Shown one piece after another: positions 35,220-44,115 of a DNA stretch of 64,000 bases. Position 1 is the stretch's first letter, and each line of letters opens with the position of its first letter. Under the pieces are notes generated by a model. The model made no database searches. It saw only the letters and a program-made list of their open reading frames with translations, and had not been told where the DNA came from. This stretch comes from an uncultured Brevibacillus sp. (GTDB taxonomy: Bacteria > Bacillota > Bacilli > Brevibacillales > Brevibacillaceae), in the NCBI RefSeq assembly GCF_947502445.1, contig NZ_CANMZW010000002.1, positions 124,001-188,000 of the forward strand, written 5' to 3'. A program made the translations under genes and the position numbers.

Positions 35220-36113
35220 TTATTTCTTTTGCTTCAAAATACGGTAATCTTTCCCATTTGATAAAATCGTGATTGTTCCTGCATCACTTGTAATGTATGT
35301 TTCTGCCCACGATTCCCCCAATCGCTCAAGAACCTCCGTTTGGCCATCCTTCATTTTATCGCGCGGTTTCCCGGTTTGAATGATGGCAACCTGCGGATCG
35401 ACTGCAGTGAGAAAAGGCTGAGAGGTTCCTTGGCTGCTACCCTCGTCTCCGACCTTGAGCACTTCTGCCTTGAGCTGGCCTGCATATCGCTCAAGCAATC
35501 GTTCTTCCGCCTTTTCATTTACGCCACTGGTAAACAAAAAACGCAAATTGCCGTGCACAAGTCGGAAAACGAGTGAATTATTTTGGGGTGATAAAAACAA
35601 AGGTTCATCTGGAAGCAATACGTTCATGGATACCTCTTTATCGAGGGTAACCATCTGCCCCGCTTCTACTCCCAGCTGCCCTACAGCTGAACGAGCGGGT
35701 GTTACTCGCTGAATCGTTTCTTTCACCAGTTTGGGTAAAATGACGTTCTCGACCAAAATTTGCTTGGATAAAAGCGAGTAACCCCCTACATGCTCCGGCT
35801 GATCATTCGTCAGCACCAAATAATCCAACCGCGTCAGCTTTTGCTCTGCCAAATACGCCGACAAAACAGGCCAATCCTCGGCGGTTCCGGTATCGATCAG
35901 CATGGTTTTGCCATAAGGTAATCGCACTAATGTGCTCTCTCCATGCGGCAGTGCCCAATAGGAGATCACCAGACCGGAAAAATCCTGTTCGTTTTCACTT
36001 TCATAAGGGTCCTCTACTTTTACCGCTTCCTGCAAATGGCTGTCAATCGAACAACCTGCGAGAAGTATTACACCAAAAACGAGCAACCAGCGCCACTCTT
36101 TTTTCCATAACAT
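35220..36113 (-). CDS. lipoprotein with degenerate metallo-beta-lactamase fold
   Basis: A 297-residue exported lipoprotein with lipobox LAGC21. The mature part has the ComEC/Rec2-like MBL layout: LIDTGTAEDWPVL near 90, then LDYLVLTNDQPEHVGG near 120, where the usual HxHxDH is N-D-Q-P-E-H; later segments LRFLFTSGVNEKAEERLL and VLKVGDEGSSQGTS lie where further ligands normally occur. Only one motif histidine remains, so hydrolysis by the usual mechanism is doubtful. The gene precedes rex with 15 bases between and may share its transcript. ComEC itself would have membrane helices and be larger. Start ATG 36113, preceded by AGGTGAT. Confidence 0.8.
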   Translation of the reverse strand: MLWKKEWRWLLVFGVILLAGCSIDSHLQEAVKVEDPYESENEQDFSGLVISYWALPHGESTLVRLPYGKTMLIDTGTAEDWPVLSAYLAEQKLTRLDYLVLTNDQPEHVGGYSLLSKQILVENVILPKLVKETIQRVTPARSAVGQLGVEAGQMVTLDKEVSMNVLLPDEPLFLSPQNNSLVFRLVHGNLRFLFTSGVNEKAEERLLERYAGQLKAEVLKVGDEGSSQGTSQPFLTAVDPQVAIIQTGKPRDKMKDGQTEVLERLGESWAETYITSDAGTITILSNGKDYRILKQKK

Positions 36114-36154
36114 TTATTTTATCACCTAAATCTCTGCTAGACTATTGCTTCATT

Positions 36155-39064
36155 TTATGAATCTGGCAGGGATTGCATACTAAGGAATGGTTCTATCCGC
36201 TCACGAAGCGTCGGCCACGGTCCGCTTTCGATTTGATACGGCGGCAATGATTGCAGGAACGATCGGCCATACCGGGATTCTACGACACGCGTATCAAAAA
36301 CGACTACGACACCGCGATCCAGATGATGACGAATCAATCGTCCCACTCCTTGCTTAAACAAAATGACCGCTTGTGGCAGCGCCATGGACATAAATGCATT
36401 TTTTCCCTCTGCCTTCAACAGGTCGGCACGTCCTTGATAGACCGGGTGATTTGGCGGAGTAAATGGCAGACGAACAATGACCAGACTGCTGAGGGAATCT
36501 CCTGGGATGTCCACACCCTCCCAAAAGCTGCTCGTCCCCAAGAGTACACTTCGGTCCATGCTCTGAAAGAGGCGAACGAGCTTGCTACGGTTGTTGCTGT
36601 CAATGCCGTGACCAAACAGCGTGTAAGCTTCTGGTGCGTCTGCCAGTCTTTCTTTAAGCGCCTGGTACACGATCCGCAGCATGGAGTGGGACGTAAACAG
36701 GATGAGTGTCCTTCCCTTCGTTGCGACCACGACATCCAAACAGCCCTGGATGATTGCTTCCGGGTAGGATTGATCATTCTCTTTACCGGGAGCCGGAAAA
36801 TCAGCCGGTATGAGCAAAAGTCCTTGCTGGTCGTACGCAAATGGAGATGGCAGAGCGAGCGTTCTCACGCGTTCCTCTGGCTGCTGGTCCAGGCCAAAAC
36901 GACTTTTGACATAAGAAAAGCTGTTTTTTACCGTCAACGTGGCCGAGGTCAGAATCAAACTATGCTTTTGCGCAAATAATGGTTGAGCGAGTGAATCTGC
37001 AACCTTTAGGAGCGCCGCAGACAGATGAACCTGTTTGCGAGCTACGCGGGACTCCACCTCCATCCAGTACACGTACTCTGGGTCATGCTCCTGCAAAAAG
37101 AAATGCAGGTGCTCCATCACTTTTTGCCAATCGTTAACCAAACCTTGTAAATCCGTGCGCAGGCTGCGAACAGCAAAATTCGGCTTCTCGTCTGTAGGAA
37201 CAGCCCGAAGCAGTCCGTCCAAATGACTGGCAAAAGAACTCATGGCTTCAATCAGTTTTTTGGTGTTCTTGCGGATTTTTTCATGCTTGCCCGAAAAAGA
37301 CTCGATGCGATAGCGAACCGTTTCTCGCCCTGCATCCGTTGTTTCCTCCGCTCGATCAGATGCCCATGCATACAAATGCTGCGTCCACTGCTGTGCTTTG
37401 TCGCGAAGCGTTGGCAGCAGCTTTTTCAACTCCGTCATTTGCCCTGTGACAACGTCACTGATGGATGGCAGCCAGCTCTGTAATTCCTCTGCGTAACGCG
37501 GCACAACACCGCCATCGTCTAAAGAAGCCCGATCCAGCAAAAAGAGAAGCTGGGTCGTCGTAAATTGCTTGCCCAAATGCTGGGTTGCTGCTTCCTCCAA
37601 ATGATGGGCCTCGTCGATGACAGCGACCTCGTATGGTGGCAGTATCCGGTTTTCTGCTTGCAAGTCGCTTATGAGAAGCGCATGGTTGACGATGAGTACA
37701 TCTGCATCACGCGAGCGTTCCTTTGCCTGGAAGTAGTAGCAACGACTAAACCAAGGGCATGCCCGATTGAGACAAGAGCCTGTATCACTTTTCACCTGCT
37801 GCCAAAATAATTGGCCTGTAGGGGGCATACTCAGTTCCTCAACATCACCGGTGCTCGTTTGTGTCAACCATGTTAGCATTTGACCTTTAACAAGCCGAAG
37901 CTCCTGGCTGCTTCCCTCTACTGGCTCGTCCAATGCCTGCTCCAGCTTGCGCAGACAGAGGTAGTTCCCGCGTCCTTTTAGCGTAGAAGCGGAGAACGAA
38001 AACGGCAAAGCCTGCTGCAAAGTGGCTATTTCTTTATGAAGTAGCTGTTCTTGCAATTGTATAGTATTTGTACTGATGATCAGCTGCTGCTGATTGTCTT
38101 TTGCCCAAATGATCCCCGGCAGCAAATAAGCAAGCGATTTGCCCGTTCCGGTACCTGCCTCCACCAATAGATGCGAGCCTTCCTGCATCGCTTCAAATAC
38201 TGCGTGCATCATCGCTTCCTGAGCATCTCGACGTTGGTAGCCTGCGACATGCGTTTGCATACTCCCCTGATCACCGATTACCTCATCCAGTCGTTCCACG
38301 AAAGCCTTTTGCTCCACAATGGCAAAATCAGGGCGCTGAAAGGAGGCCGTAAGCTTTTCTGGTCGCTTTTTCAGGGCCAACTGGCGGTAAATATCCCACA
38401 TGTCAGAGTCTGCATTTTCGTTTAGGTTAGCGGAATCGTCCAGCTCAGGCAAAGAGGCCAGCTTCTCCATTTCCATTTGGCGTAACAGCACTTCAATGTC
38501 TGAGCGAAAGGATGCGACAAGCATTTGCAAGCGTTGGATCGTAACCAACGGCATATTCTCCAAAATATGTAACAAGTGAAGATAGAGCTGTGCTGTTGCC
38601 ATCGCGTCACTATCTGCCTGATGTGGGTTGTCATGTTCAATCTCCAGCTCGGAGGCCAATTCTCCCAGCCGATAGCTGTTTTGCATCGGCAAAAGGATGC
38701 GTGAGAGCTCTACCGTGTCCAGTACATAGCCATCAAACGCATAATAGCCCTGGCTCAGCAGGGCTTCTTGCAAAAATTGGAGATCAAAGCTGGCATTGTG
38801 GGCAACAAATGTGCGGCCATCTAACATGCGCAAGAAGCGGGGAAACACGTCCTCCAATGAAGGGGCGTCTGCCACCATCGCGTCTGTAATTCCTGTTAAT
38901 TGCGTAATGAATGGTGGAATAGCCTGTCCGGGGTTAATCATGGTGGAGAAGCTGTCTGTAATCTGACCGTCATCAATCGCTACCGCTCCGATTTGAATGA
39001 TGCTGTCTCCCTGACGCGGATGGCTACCCGTTGTTTCGAAATCTACTACCAGTAATCGTTTCAA
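36155..39064 (-). CDS. dinG: ATP-dependent helicase/exonuclease DinG
   Basis: A 969-residue fusion of an N-terminal DEDDh exonuclease (residues 1-170; D8-x-E10 in VVDFETTGSH) with an XPD-like superfamily 2 helicase. Walker A AGTGTGKS is at 303-310 and DEAH at 484-487. The four cysteines for an iron-sulphur cluster are present: C370 in GRGNYLC, then C431-x4-C436-x5-C442. It begins with TTG at 39064, which has GAGGTGA 7 bases upstream. The location after panD matches B. subtilis. Unlike E. coli DinG it carries the exonuclease domain, as in other Firmicutes. Confidence 0.95.
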   Translation of the reverse strand: MKRLLVVDFETTGSHPRQGDSIIQIGAVAIDDGQITDSFSTMINPGQAIPPFITQLTGITDAMVADAPSLEDVFPRFLRMLDGRTFVAHNASFDLQFLQEALLSQGYYAFDGYVLDTVELSRILLPMQNSYRLGELASELEIEHDNPHQADSDAMATAQLYLHLLHILENMPLVTIQRLQMLVASFRSDIEVLLRQMEMEKLASLPELDDSANLNENADSDMWDIYRQLALKKRPEKLTASFQRPDFAIVEQKAFVERLDEVIGDQGSMQTHVAGYQRRDAQEAMMHAVFEAMQEGSHLLVEAGTGTGKSLAYLLPGIIWAKDNQQQLIISTNTIQLQEQLLHKEIATLQQALPFSFSASTLKGRGNYLCLRKLEQALDEPVEGSSQELRLVKGQMLTWLTQTSTGDVEELSMPPTGQLFWQQVKSDTGSCLNRACPWFSRCYYFQAKERSRDADVLIVNHALLISDLQAENRILPPYEVAVIDEAHHLEEAATQHLGKQFTTTQLLFLLDRASLDDGGVVPRYAEELQSWLPSISDVVTGQMTELKKLLPTLRDKAQQWTQHLYAWASDRAEETTDAGRETVRYRIESFSGKHEKIRKNTKKLIEAMSSFASHLDGLLRAVPTDEKPNFAVRSLRTDLQGLVNDWQKVMEHLHFFLQEHDPEYVYWMEVESRVARKQVHLSAALLKVADSLAQPLFAQKHSLILTSATLTVKNSFSYVKSRFGLDQQPEERVRTLALPSPFAYDQQGLLLIPADFPAPGKENDQSYPEAIIQGCLDVVVATKGRTLILFTSHSMLRIVYQALKERLADAPEAYTLFGHGIDSNNRSKLVRLFQSMDRSVLLGTSSFWEGVDIPGDSLSSLVIVRLPFTPPNHPVYQGRADLLKAEGKNAFMSMALPQAVILFKQGVGRLIRHHLDRGVVVVFDTRVVESRYGRSFLQSLPPYQIESGPWPTLRERIEPFLSMQSLPDS

Positions 39065-39087
39065 ACGTCTGTCACCTCGTAACCTGG

Positions 39088-39137
39088 GCGGATACTGTTA
39101 TCCGCACCCTTTCACATTCGGCAGTGAAAGGGTTTTT
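39088..39137. other. two tandem hairpins in the dinG leader
   Basis: GCGGATA/TATCCGC (39088-39105) and an adjoining 10-bp stem (39106-39115 with 39124-39133) lie between the TPR gene and dinG. The second is followed by T5 on the plus strand, the reverse of dinG transcription, so it is not a normal terminator for the upstream gene. It may be an antisense terminator or an RNA structure in the dinG leader. Confidence 0.5.
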
Positions 39138-39155
39138 CCTGCTCCCGTCGTACAT

Positions 39156-40640
39156 TTAAGGCTGCAAAAGCGGATTGGCAGATTCCTCTTCCCCCTGCTC
39201 GCCTAATTTAATGGCACATAATTGCAGATAGATCGGGATCTCACGGAACTGATTACTATGTGGCAGTGTCCGCTGAAAATACTGCTCCGCCAAGCGCCAG
39301 TTTTCTTCTAACAGTGCGAGTCGTCCCAGATGGAAGTAGCCAAGAGAGCGAATGTATGACTGTTCATCCAGAGTGAACTGCTTGGCTAGTCTTTTCGCCT
39401 CCTGCAGATCACCGATTTTTTCGTATGCCGATATCATTCCGGACTGCCCCAAGCGATTGTCCCAGTCTTTTTCAAGAATGCTGCGAAACGCATGGACTGC
39501 TTCGTCGAGCTTCCCATCAAACAACAGCATCCACCCGTAGCTAAACGTAAAATCATCATTAGTCGGAGATAAGCTGATGGCTTTTTTCACAAGTGTCAAA
39601 GCCCGCTTCGTTCCTGCAATCAACCAGGTGTTCCATGCCAAGCCGTGCCATGTCCACCCTTCTTTGGGCAAACGCTCTGCTAAAAAGTGATAGCATACCT
39701 GCGCGCGATGATAATTTCCTACCGATTCGTATAAGGACGCCATTTCCTGCAGGGTATCGCTATCCAAATCACGCGTAGGAAGGCGCAACGACTGGGGTGG
39801 GACGAGTTCGACATCCTCATCCATCCTTTGAAGCAGTTGTGCAGCACGCAGCCAGAGCATTTGTGCTTCCCAATCATGCTCATTCTTCACCAAATACGCT
39901 TCGATCTCATCCAATGCCTCTTGCGCATCGCCGTCCATTAGAAAGCAAAGCGCCAAATTATATTTGGCCTCAAACTGATCCTCTTTGATTTCGAGAGATG
40001 CCTTGAAAGCTTGAGCAGCTTCGAGCCATTGTTCTTCTTCTGCCAGAATACACCCCATCGCATTGTAGCTGATAGCTATTACGGCGGGAGAACTAGCTGA
40101 TTTGCTCAAAAGGCGAAACTCCCGAAAGGCAGTCTCTGGCTCCTCACAAAACAATAAACTGTACCCGTAGTACAAGCGACCGATTTCCCAATCGGGTGAC
40201 TCGTTTACAAGCTCCGAAAAGCATTTCTTTGCGTCTTGATACATTCTCAGATGATAGAAGCCCTCGCCCTTGCGAAACAACGGCTCATATCCATTCAAAT
40301 CGCTCTGTGTCTTTTCTGTCACGCTTTTAGCGGCCAGTTGCTGTTTTTGGGCAGTTCCCTTTGCGGAGGAAACAGCTGCCGCAGATGCCTCCGCTTTCAT
40401 TTCTGACTTGTTTTTTTGCTGTTCGGGTAATTGCCCCTCATATTGTTTGATGGTACGGATTGCATTGGACAAGCGTTCCTCAAATTGCAGCCAAAGATCT
40501 ACGACTGTATCGCTGACTTGGCGCAAATGAAACAGTTGATCTGCCATTTGATGCCGTTCCTGTTCGGAGGCATCTGACCACTTTTCCTCAATGATTTCAG
40601 CCTTTCGGCGCAGTGTTTGGAACCAGTCTTCTATTTTCAC
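39156..40640 (-). CDS. tetratricopeptide-repeat protein
   Basis: A 494-residue soluble protein. Residues 1-75 are charged helices with a coiled-coil look, 75-120 are low-complexity linker, and from about 120 there are several TPR units (for example FRKGEGFYHLRMYQDAKKCF, KYNLALCFLMDGDAQEALDE, FSYGWMLLFDGKLDEAVHAF). It starts with a GTG at 40640. TPR proteins bind partners; which one is unclear. It lies between panD and dinG, where B. subtilis has no such gene. No signal peptide is visible. I do not recognise a name. Confidence 0.8.
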   Translation of the reverse strand: MKIEDWFQTLRRKAEIIEEKWSDASEQERHQMADQLFHLRQVSDTVVDLWLQFEERLSNAIRTIKQYEGQLPEQQKNKSEMKAEASAAAVSSAKGTAQKQQLAAKSVTEKTQSDLNGYEPLFRKGEGFYHLRMYQDAKKCFSELVNESPDWEIGRLYYGYSLLFCEEPETAFREFRLLSKSASSPAVIAISYNAMGCILAEEEQWLEAAQAFKASLEIKEDQFEAKYNLALCFLMDGDAQEALDEIEAYLVKNEHDWEAQMLWLRAAQLLQRMDEDVELVPPQSLRLPTRDLDSDTLQEMASLYESVGNYHRAQVCYHFLAERLPKEGWTWHGLAWNTWLIAGTKRALTLVKKAISLSPTNDDFTFSYGWMLLFDGKLDEAVHAFRSILEKDWDNRLGQSGMISAYEKIGDLQEAKRLAKQFTLDEQSYIRSLGYFHLGRLALLEENWRLAEQYFQRTLPHSNQFREIPIYLQLCAIKLGEQGEEESANPLLQP

Positions 40641-40723
40641 GCAAAAGCCACCCCCTATGAGGCGTGAGTACTCTCATTGTCTCACAAGGCAGGTGGCTCT
40701 ATGCAAAAGCAGCTAATTGGGTT

Positions 40724-41107
40724 TTACAAAATGGTCGCGTGTATTTCTTCTGCGATCAGTTCCTTAATTTGATTCTTCTCATCCATAATGGCAACCCGAG
40801 GCTTGTACGTACGAGCTTCTTCATCAGACATCAGCGCATACGCTATGATGATGACGATGTCCCCCTCCTGTACCAGTCGGGCAGCTGCACCGTTCAGGCA
40901 GATGACACCACTGCCTGGCGCGCCTTCGATAACGTAGGTTTCAAGGCGTGCACCATTGTTATTGTTTACGATTTGGACCTTTTCGTTTGGCAAAATATCC
41001 AATGCATCCAAAAGATTCTTGTCGATCGTAATGCTTCCGACATAATTGAGATTTGCTTCCGTCACGGTAGCGCGATGGATTTTCGCTGTCATCATTGTAC
41101 GCAGCAC
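40724..41107 (-). CDS. panD: aspartate 1-decarboxylase
   Basis: Makes beta-alanine from L-aspartate for pantothenate synthesis. It is made as a proenzyme and self-cleaves at G24-S25 (NYVGSITID) to give a pyruvoyl group. The length is 127 residues, as usual, and the GTG at 41107 sits 7 bases from GGGGAGGA. K9 (AKIHRATVT), Y22 and Y58 regions are conserved. It is the last gene of panBCD, 41 bases after panC. Confidence 0.96.
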   Translation of the reverse strand: MLRTMMTAKIHRATVTEANLNYVGSITIDKNLLDALDILPNEKVQIVNNNNGARLETYVIEGAPGSGVICLNGAAARLVQEGDIVIIIAYALMSDEEARTYKPRVAIMDEKNQIKELIAEEIHATIL

Positions 41108-41148
41108 AGGTAATTCCTCCCCTTGGTTCTCGTGGTTGACTTCACTTC

Positions 41149-42012
41149 TTACCGGATTTGCGTAATCAGATTATCGATCAGGCGTGTTTTCCCAAAATAT
41201 ACAGCCAGTGCAATGATAATGCCTTGTCCTGCTGCCTCTTTTTCGATTGGTTCCAAATCAGGGAAGCCCAAAACTTCTACGTAGTCTATTTTTGCAAGCG
41301 GCATTTCATTTATTTTTTGCACGACACGCTCTTTAATCTCGCCCAATGTGATCCCTTCATCCAGCCACTCATTTGCTTGCCTCAAGCTCGCCGATAGCAC
41401 CAGTGCTTGTTGTCTCTCTTCCGGTGACAAGTATACATTGCGGGAGCTCATAGCAAGACCGTCCGCCTCGCGAATAATCGGACAAGGTACAATCTGGATC
41501 GGCATAGACAAGTCCGCTACCATCTGCGTAATAACCGCTACCTGTTGGGCGTCTTTTTGTCCGAAGAAAGCATAATCAGGCTGGACGATCTGAAATAATT
41601 TGGTGACAACGGTCGCTACGCCATCAAAATGACCGGGACGGGAAGCGCCGCACAATGGTGCGGTGACATTGGCAACAGAAACAGTGGTCAATATCGGGCG
41701 TGGATACATTTCGCTCACATCTGGCGTAAACAATAAATCCACTCCAGCTTCGCTTGCCAGCTCAGTGTCCCGCTCGATATTTCTTGGATACCGCTCAAAA
41801 TCCTCATTCGGACCAAACTGCAACGGATTCACGAAAATACTCATCACGACCAAGTCGCATATCTCTCTTGCTGCCTTTACCAAACTGATGTGGCCCTCGT
41901 GCAAAAATCCCATCGTAGGTACGATTCCAATTCGTTGTCCTTGACGTTTTGCTTCCTTTATATGAATGCGCATTTCGGCAATGGTAGTTATTTGTTCCAT
42001 CGTTTTAATCAT
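41149..42012 (-). CDS. panC: pantothenate synthetase
   Basis: Joins pantoate and beta-alanine in an ATP-dependent step via pantoyl-adenylate. The 287 residues include the nucleotidyltransferase HxGH site in [10 protein letters not shown] near residue 36 and [14 protein letters not shown] near 190, with GQKDAQQ near 150. It overlaps the end of panB by 4 bases, so panB and panC are translationally coupled. Confidence 0.96.
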   Translation of the reverse strand: MIKTMEQITTIAEMRIHIKEAKRQGQRIGIVPTMGFLHEGHISLVKAAREICDLVVMSIFVNPLQFGPNEDFERYPRNIERDTELASEAGVDLLFTPDVSEMYPRPILTTVSVANVTAPLCGASRPGHFDGVATVVTKLFQIVQPDYAFFGQKDAQQVAVITQMVADLSMPIQIVPCPIIREADGLAMSSRNVYLSPEERQQALVLSASLRQANEWLDEGITLGEIKERVVQKINEMPLAKIDYVEVLGFPDLEPIEKEAAGQGIIIALAVYFGKTRLIDNLITQIR

Positions 42013-42872
42013 TTTTGACCCACACCTTCCCCGTACAGCTGTTTGATTGTGTCCTCCGATGCGTGAAATACATGCTCGGCAGCTGGGAAGCTCCTCGCTT
42101 CTACATCCTTGACGTACGAAGCAACGGCGTCACGAATCGTTTCTCCGACCTCGGCATAACGCTTGACGAATTTGGGTGCCAGCTGAGATGCATACCCGAC
42201 CAAATCGTGGAATACGAGGACTTGTCCATCACAGTGCGCACCAGCGCCGATACCAATGACAGCTATCTCCAGTTTGGAAGCGATCATCGCTGTTACCTCT
42301 TCTGGTACACATTCCAGCACGATCGCAAATGCACCTGCTTCCTCCAGCACCAGTGCTTCCTCAAGCATTTTTTGCGCCGCTTCTATGCTTCTTCCCTGTA
42401 CCTTGTATCCGCCGAGCTGATGAACTGCTTGCGGTGTGAGTCCAATATGAGCGACAACAGGTATTCCAGCCTGTACACAACGCGTGATGATCGGTGCGAG
42501 TTCACTGCCACCTTCCATTTTCACAGCCTTGGCCAATCCTTCCTGCATCAATCGTCCCGCATTTTTGACAGCCTCGGCGAGCGTCCCATGATAGCTCAAA
42601 AAAGGCAGGTCTGCTACAACAAATGCCCGTTTTGCCCCTCTCGTCACCGCTTTTGTATGATGGATCATGTCTTCCATGGTGACCGGAAGTGTCGAGTCAT
42701 ACCCAAGCACAACCATGCCAAGCGAATCACCGACCAGTATCATATCTACTCCCGCTTCGTCTACCAGTTTTGCCGAAGGATAGTCATAAGCAGTCATCAT
42801 CGTGATCGGTGTGCCAGTCTCTTTTTTCTTGCGGATGTCTGCGGTTGTTACTTGTTTCATTGCGTTAGCCAT
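42009..42872 (-). CDS. panB: 3-methyl-2-oxobutanoate hydroxymethyltransferase
   Basis: Transfers a hydroxymethyl group from 5,10-methylenetetrahydrofolate to 2-oxoisovalerate, the first step to pantoate. I choose the ATG at 42872, 8 bases from GGGGAG; the longer frame upstream runs through a leader hairpin and is not coding. The 287 residues carry TMMTAYDYPSAKLVD near 20, DMILVGDSLGMV near 41 and GIGAGAHCDGQ near 205, all conserved. The decameric TIM-barrel enzyme acts in the cytoplasm. First gene of panBCD. Confidence 0.96.
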   Translation of the reverse strand: MANAMKQVTTADIRKKKETGTPITMMTAYDYPSAKLVDEAGVDMILVGDSLGMVVLGYDSTLPVTMEDMIHHTKAVTRGAKRAFVVADLPFLSYHGTLAEAVKNAGRLMQEGLAKAVKMEGGSELAPIITRCVQAGIPVVAHIGLTPQAVHQLGGYKVQGRSIEAAQKMLEEALVLEEAGAFAIVLECVPEEVTAMIASKLEIAVIGIGAGAHCDGQVLVFHDLVGYASQLAPKFVKRYAEVGETIRDAVASYVKDVEARSFPAAEHVFHASEDTIKQLYGEGVGQK

Positions 42873-43060
42873 TTTCATTTCTCCCCGTACGCACCTAGCC
42901 TGTGGATCGTATGGAAAAATAAAACCTTCTCGCCGAATCGGGAGAAGGTTGTCCATGCCAAAGAGACATCTTGCGTCTTTACGGAATCCTTCTGTCTCGG
43001 TCCACATAGGCTCTGAGCAGATTTTTGTCCATACACCTATTAAATTAGCTATACACCAGA
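42873..43060 (-). promoter_or_regulatory. structured leader of panBCD with attenuator hairpin
   Basis: Some 190 bases precede panB after the birA terminator. A 9-bp AACCTTCTC/GAGAAGGTT stem (42942-42950 with 42923-42931) with an inner CCG/CGG is followed by TTATTTTT (42915-42922 complement), that is, an intrinsic terminator ahead of the gene. Upstream, GAGACA and TGTCTC can enclose another loop (about 42970-43010). A 5' leader that terminates early would suit pantothenate control; a 'pan' RNA motif has been described upstream of panB in some bacteria, but I cannot confirm it here. Confidence 0.55.
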
Positions 43061-43064
43061 ACTG

Positions 43065-43121
43065 AAAAAAATACTCCAAGAGTACCGTTCATGCATGTGA
43101 TACGGTCTCCAACTGGAGTAT
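43065..43121 (-). terminator. intrinsic terminator of cca-birA
   Basis: ATACTCCA/TGGAGTAT outer stem (43114-43121 with 43071-43078), an inner GAGACCGT-type stem and a T7 tail on the minus strand, 11 bases past the birA stop. Confidence 0.85.
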
Positions 43122-43131
43122 AACAAAAGAT

Positions 43132-44115
43132 TCATTCATTTGCACGATAATTGACGTCAGCCGAGTACACTTTGTGAATATTCCCTGATCGATCCTCGAC
43201 CATGAGCACGCCTTCATCATCTAAGCCGACTGCTCGTCCTTCAAATGATTGCGAGATGGTTTGGACAGTTACCCATCGTCCGATCGAATAAGAGTGTTTT
43301 TCCCATTCTTGCTTTACCCGCTGGAAGCCATGCTGCAAAAAGTGGTCGTATTCCTCTTCAAAATTGCGGCAAAATTGCTGGATAAAGTCTGCTCGTTTCA
43401 CTTCCTCGCCCGATTCGATGCGTAGGGAAGTGGCGATTGGCAATAGTTCTGTTGGGAAATCTGAATCTACGCTATTTGCATTTAGTCCAATACCGATGAC
43501 GAGGTAGTTTACGCGATCTGCTTCAGCGTTTAATTCTGTCAAAATTCCGCATAGCTTCTTATCTCCGCAAAAGATGTCATTCGGCCATTTAATTTTTACA
43601 GGGACCCCTGTTCCTTCGCGAATGGTTCTGGCCATCGTTACAGCTGTTAATAGCGTCATTTGAGGCGTTTTGGGAAGCGGAATTGCAGGGCGTACAATCA
43701 GGCTCATCCATATCCCCGTTCCCTTGGGAGAGTGCCACGGTCGTCCCAGTCTCCCTTTTCCCCCTGTCTGCTGTTCAGCCAGAACGAGCGTTCCTTCAGG
43801 AGCGCCTTTGGCAGCTGCCTCGTGAGCGAGTGGCTGCGTCGAGATGACCTCATCGTGAGCAAAGACGTTTTGTCCTATTCGCTTTGTTTGGAGTCCCGCC
43901 ATAATTTCCGCCGCCGACAGTCGATCTGGCGCCACGATCAGTCGATATCCCGACTTGCGGACTGCTTCCACCTCGTATCCATCCTTGCGCAGCTCTTCGA
44001 TATGTTTCCACACGGCTGTTCGCGAGCAGCCACCAGCCTGGCTCAATTCCTCACCGGAAATAAAAGCTCCCGGATGATCGCGAAACGCTTGCAGTATCAC
44101 CTGTTTAATATTCAT
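43132..44115 (-). CDS. birA: bifunctional biotin ligase and biotin-operon repressor
   Basis: Attaches biotin to carboxylase subunits via biotinyl-5'-AMP and, with that intermediate bound, represses biotin genes. I choose the ATG at 44115 (GAGG upstream), inside the last codons of cca; the product is 327 residues. The N-terminal winged helix (about 1-60; GGCSRTAVWKHIEELRKDG) is followed by the catalytic GKGRLGRPW near 125 and KWPNDI near 185, and a C-terminal SH3-like domain. A repressor role is inferred from the HTH domain. Confidence 0.95.
   Translation of the reverse strand: MNIKQVILQAFRDHPGAFISGEELSQAGGCSRTAVWKHIEELRKDGYEVEAVRKSGYRLIVAPDRLSAAEIMAGLQTKRIGQNVFAHDEVISTQPLAHEAAAKGAPEGTLVLAEQQTGGKGRLGRPWHSPKGTGIWMSLIVRPAIPLPKTPQMTLLTAVTMARTIREGTGVPVKIKWPNDIFCGDKKLCGILTELNAEADRVNYLVIGIGLNANSVDSDFPTELLPIATSLRIESGEEVKRADFIQQFCRNFEEEYDHFLQHGFQRVKQEWEKHSYSIGRWVTVQTISQSFEGRAVGLDDEGVLMVEDRSGNIHKVYSADVNYRANE

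Noticed and set aside
42015-43016. A 333-codon plus-strand frame opposite panB
   Set aside because: It is antisense to a highly conserved enzyme; the translation is rich in His, Cys and Arg with no recognisable domain or ribosome site.
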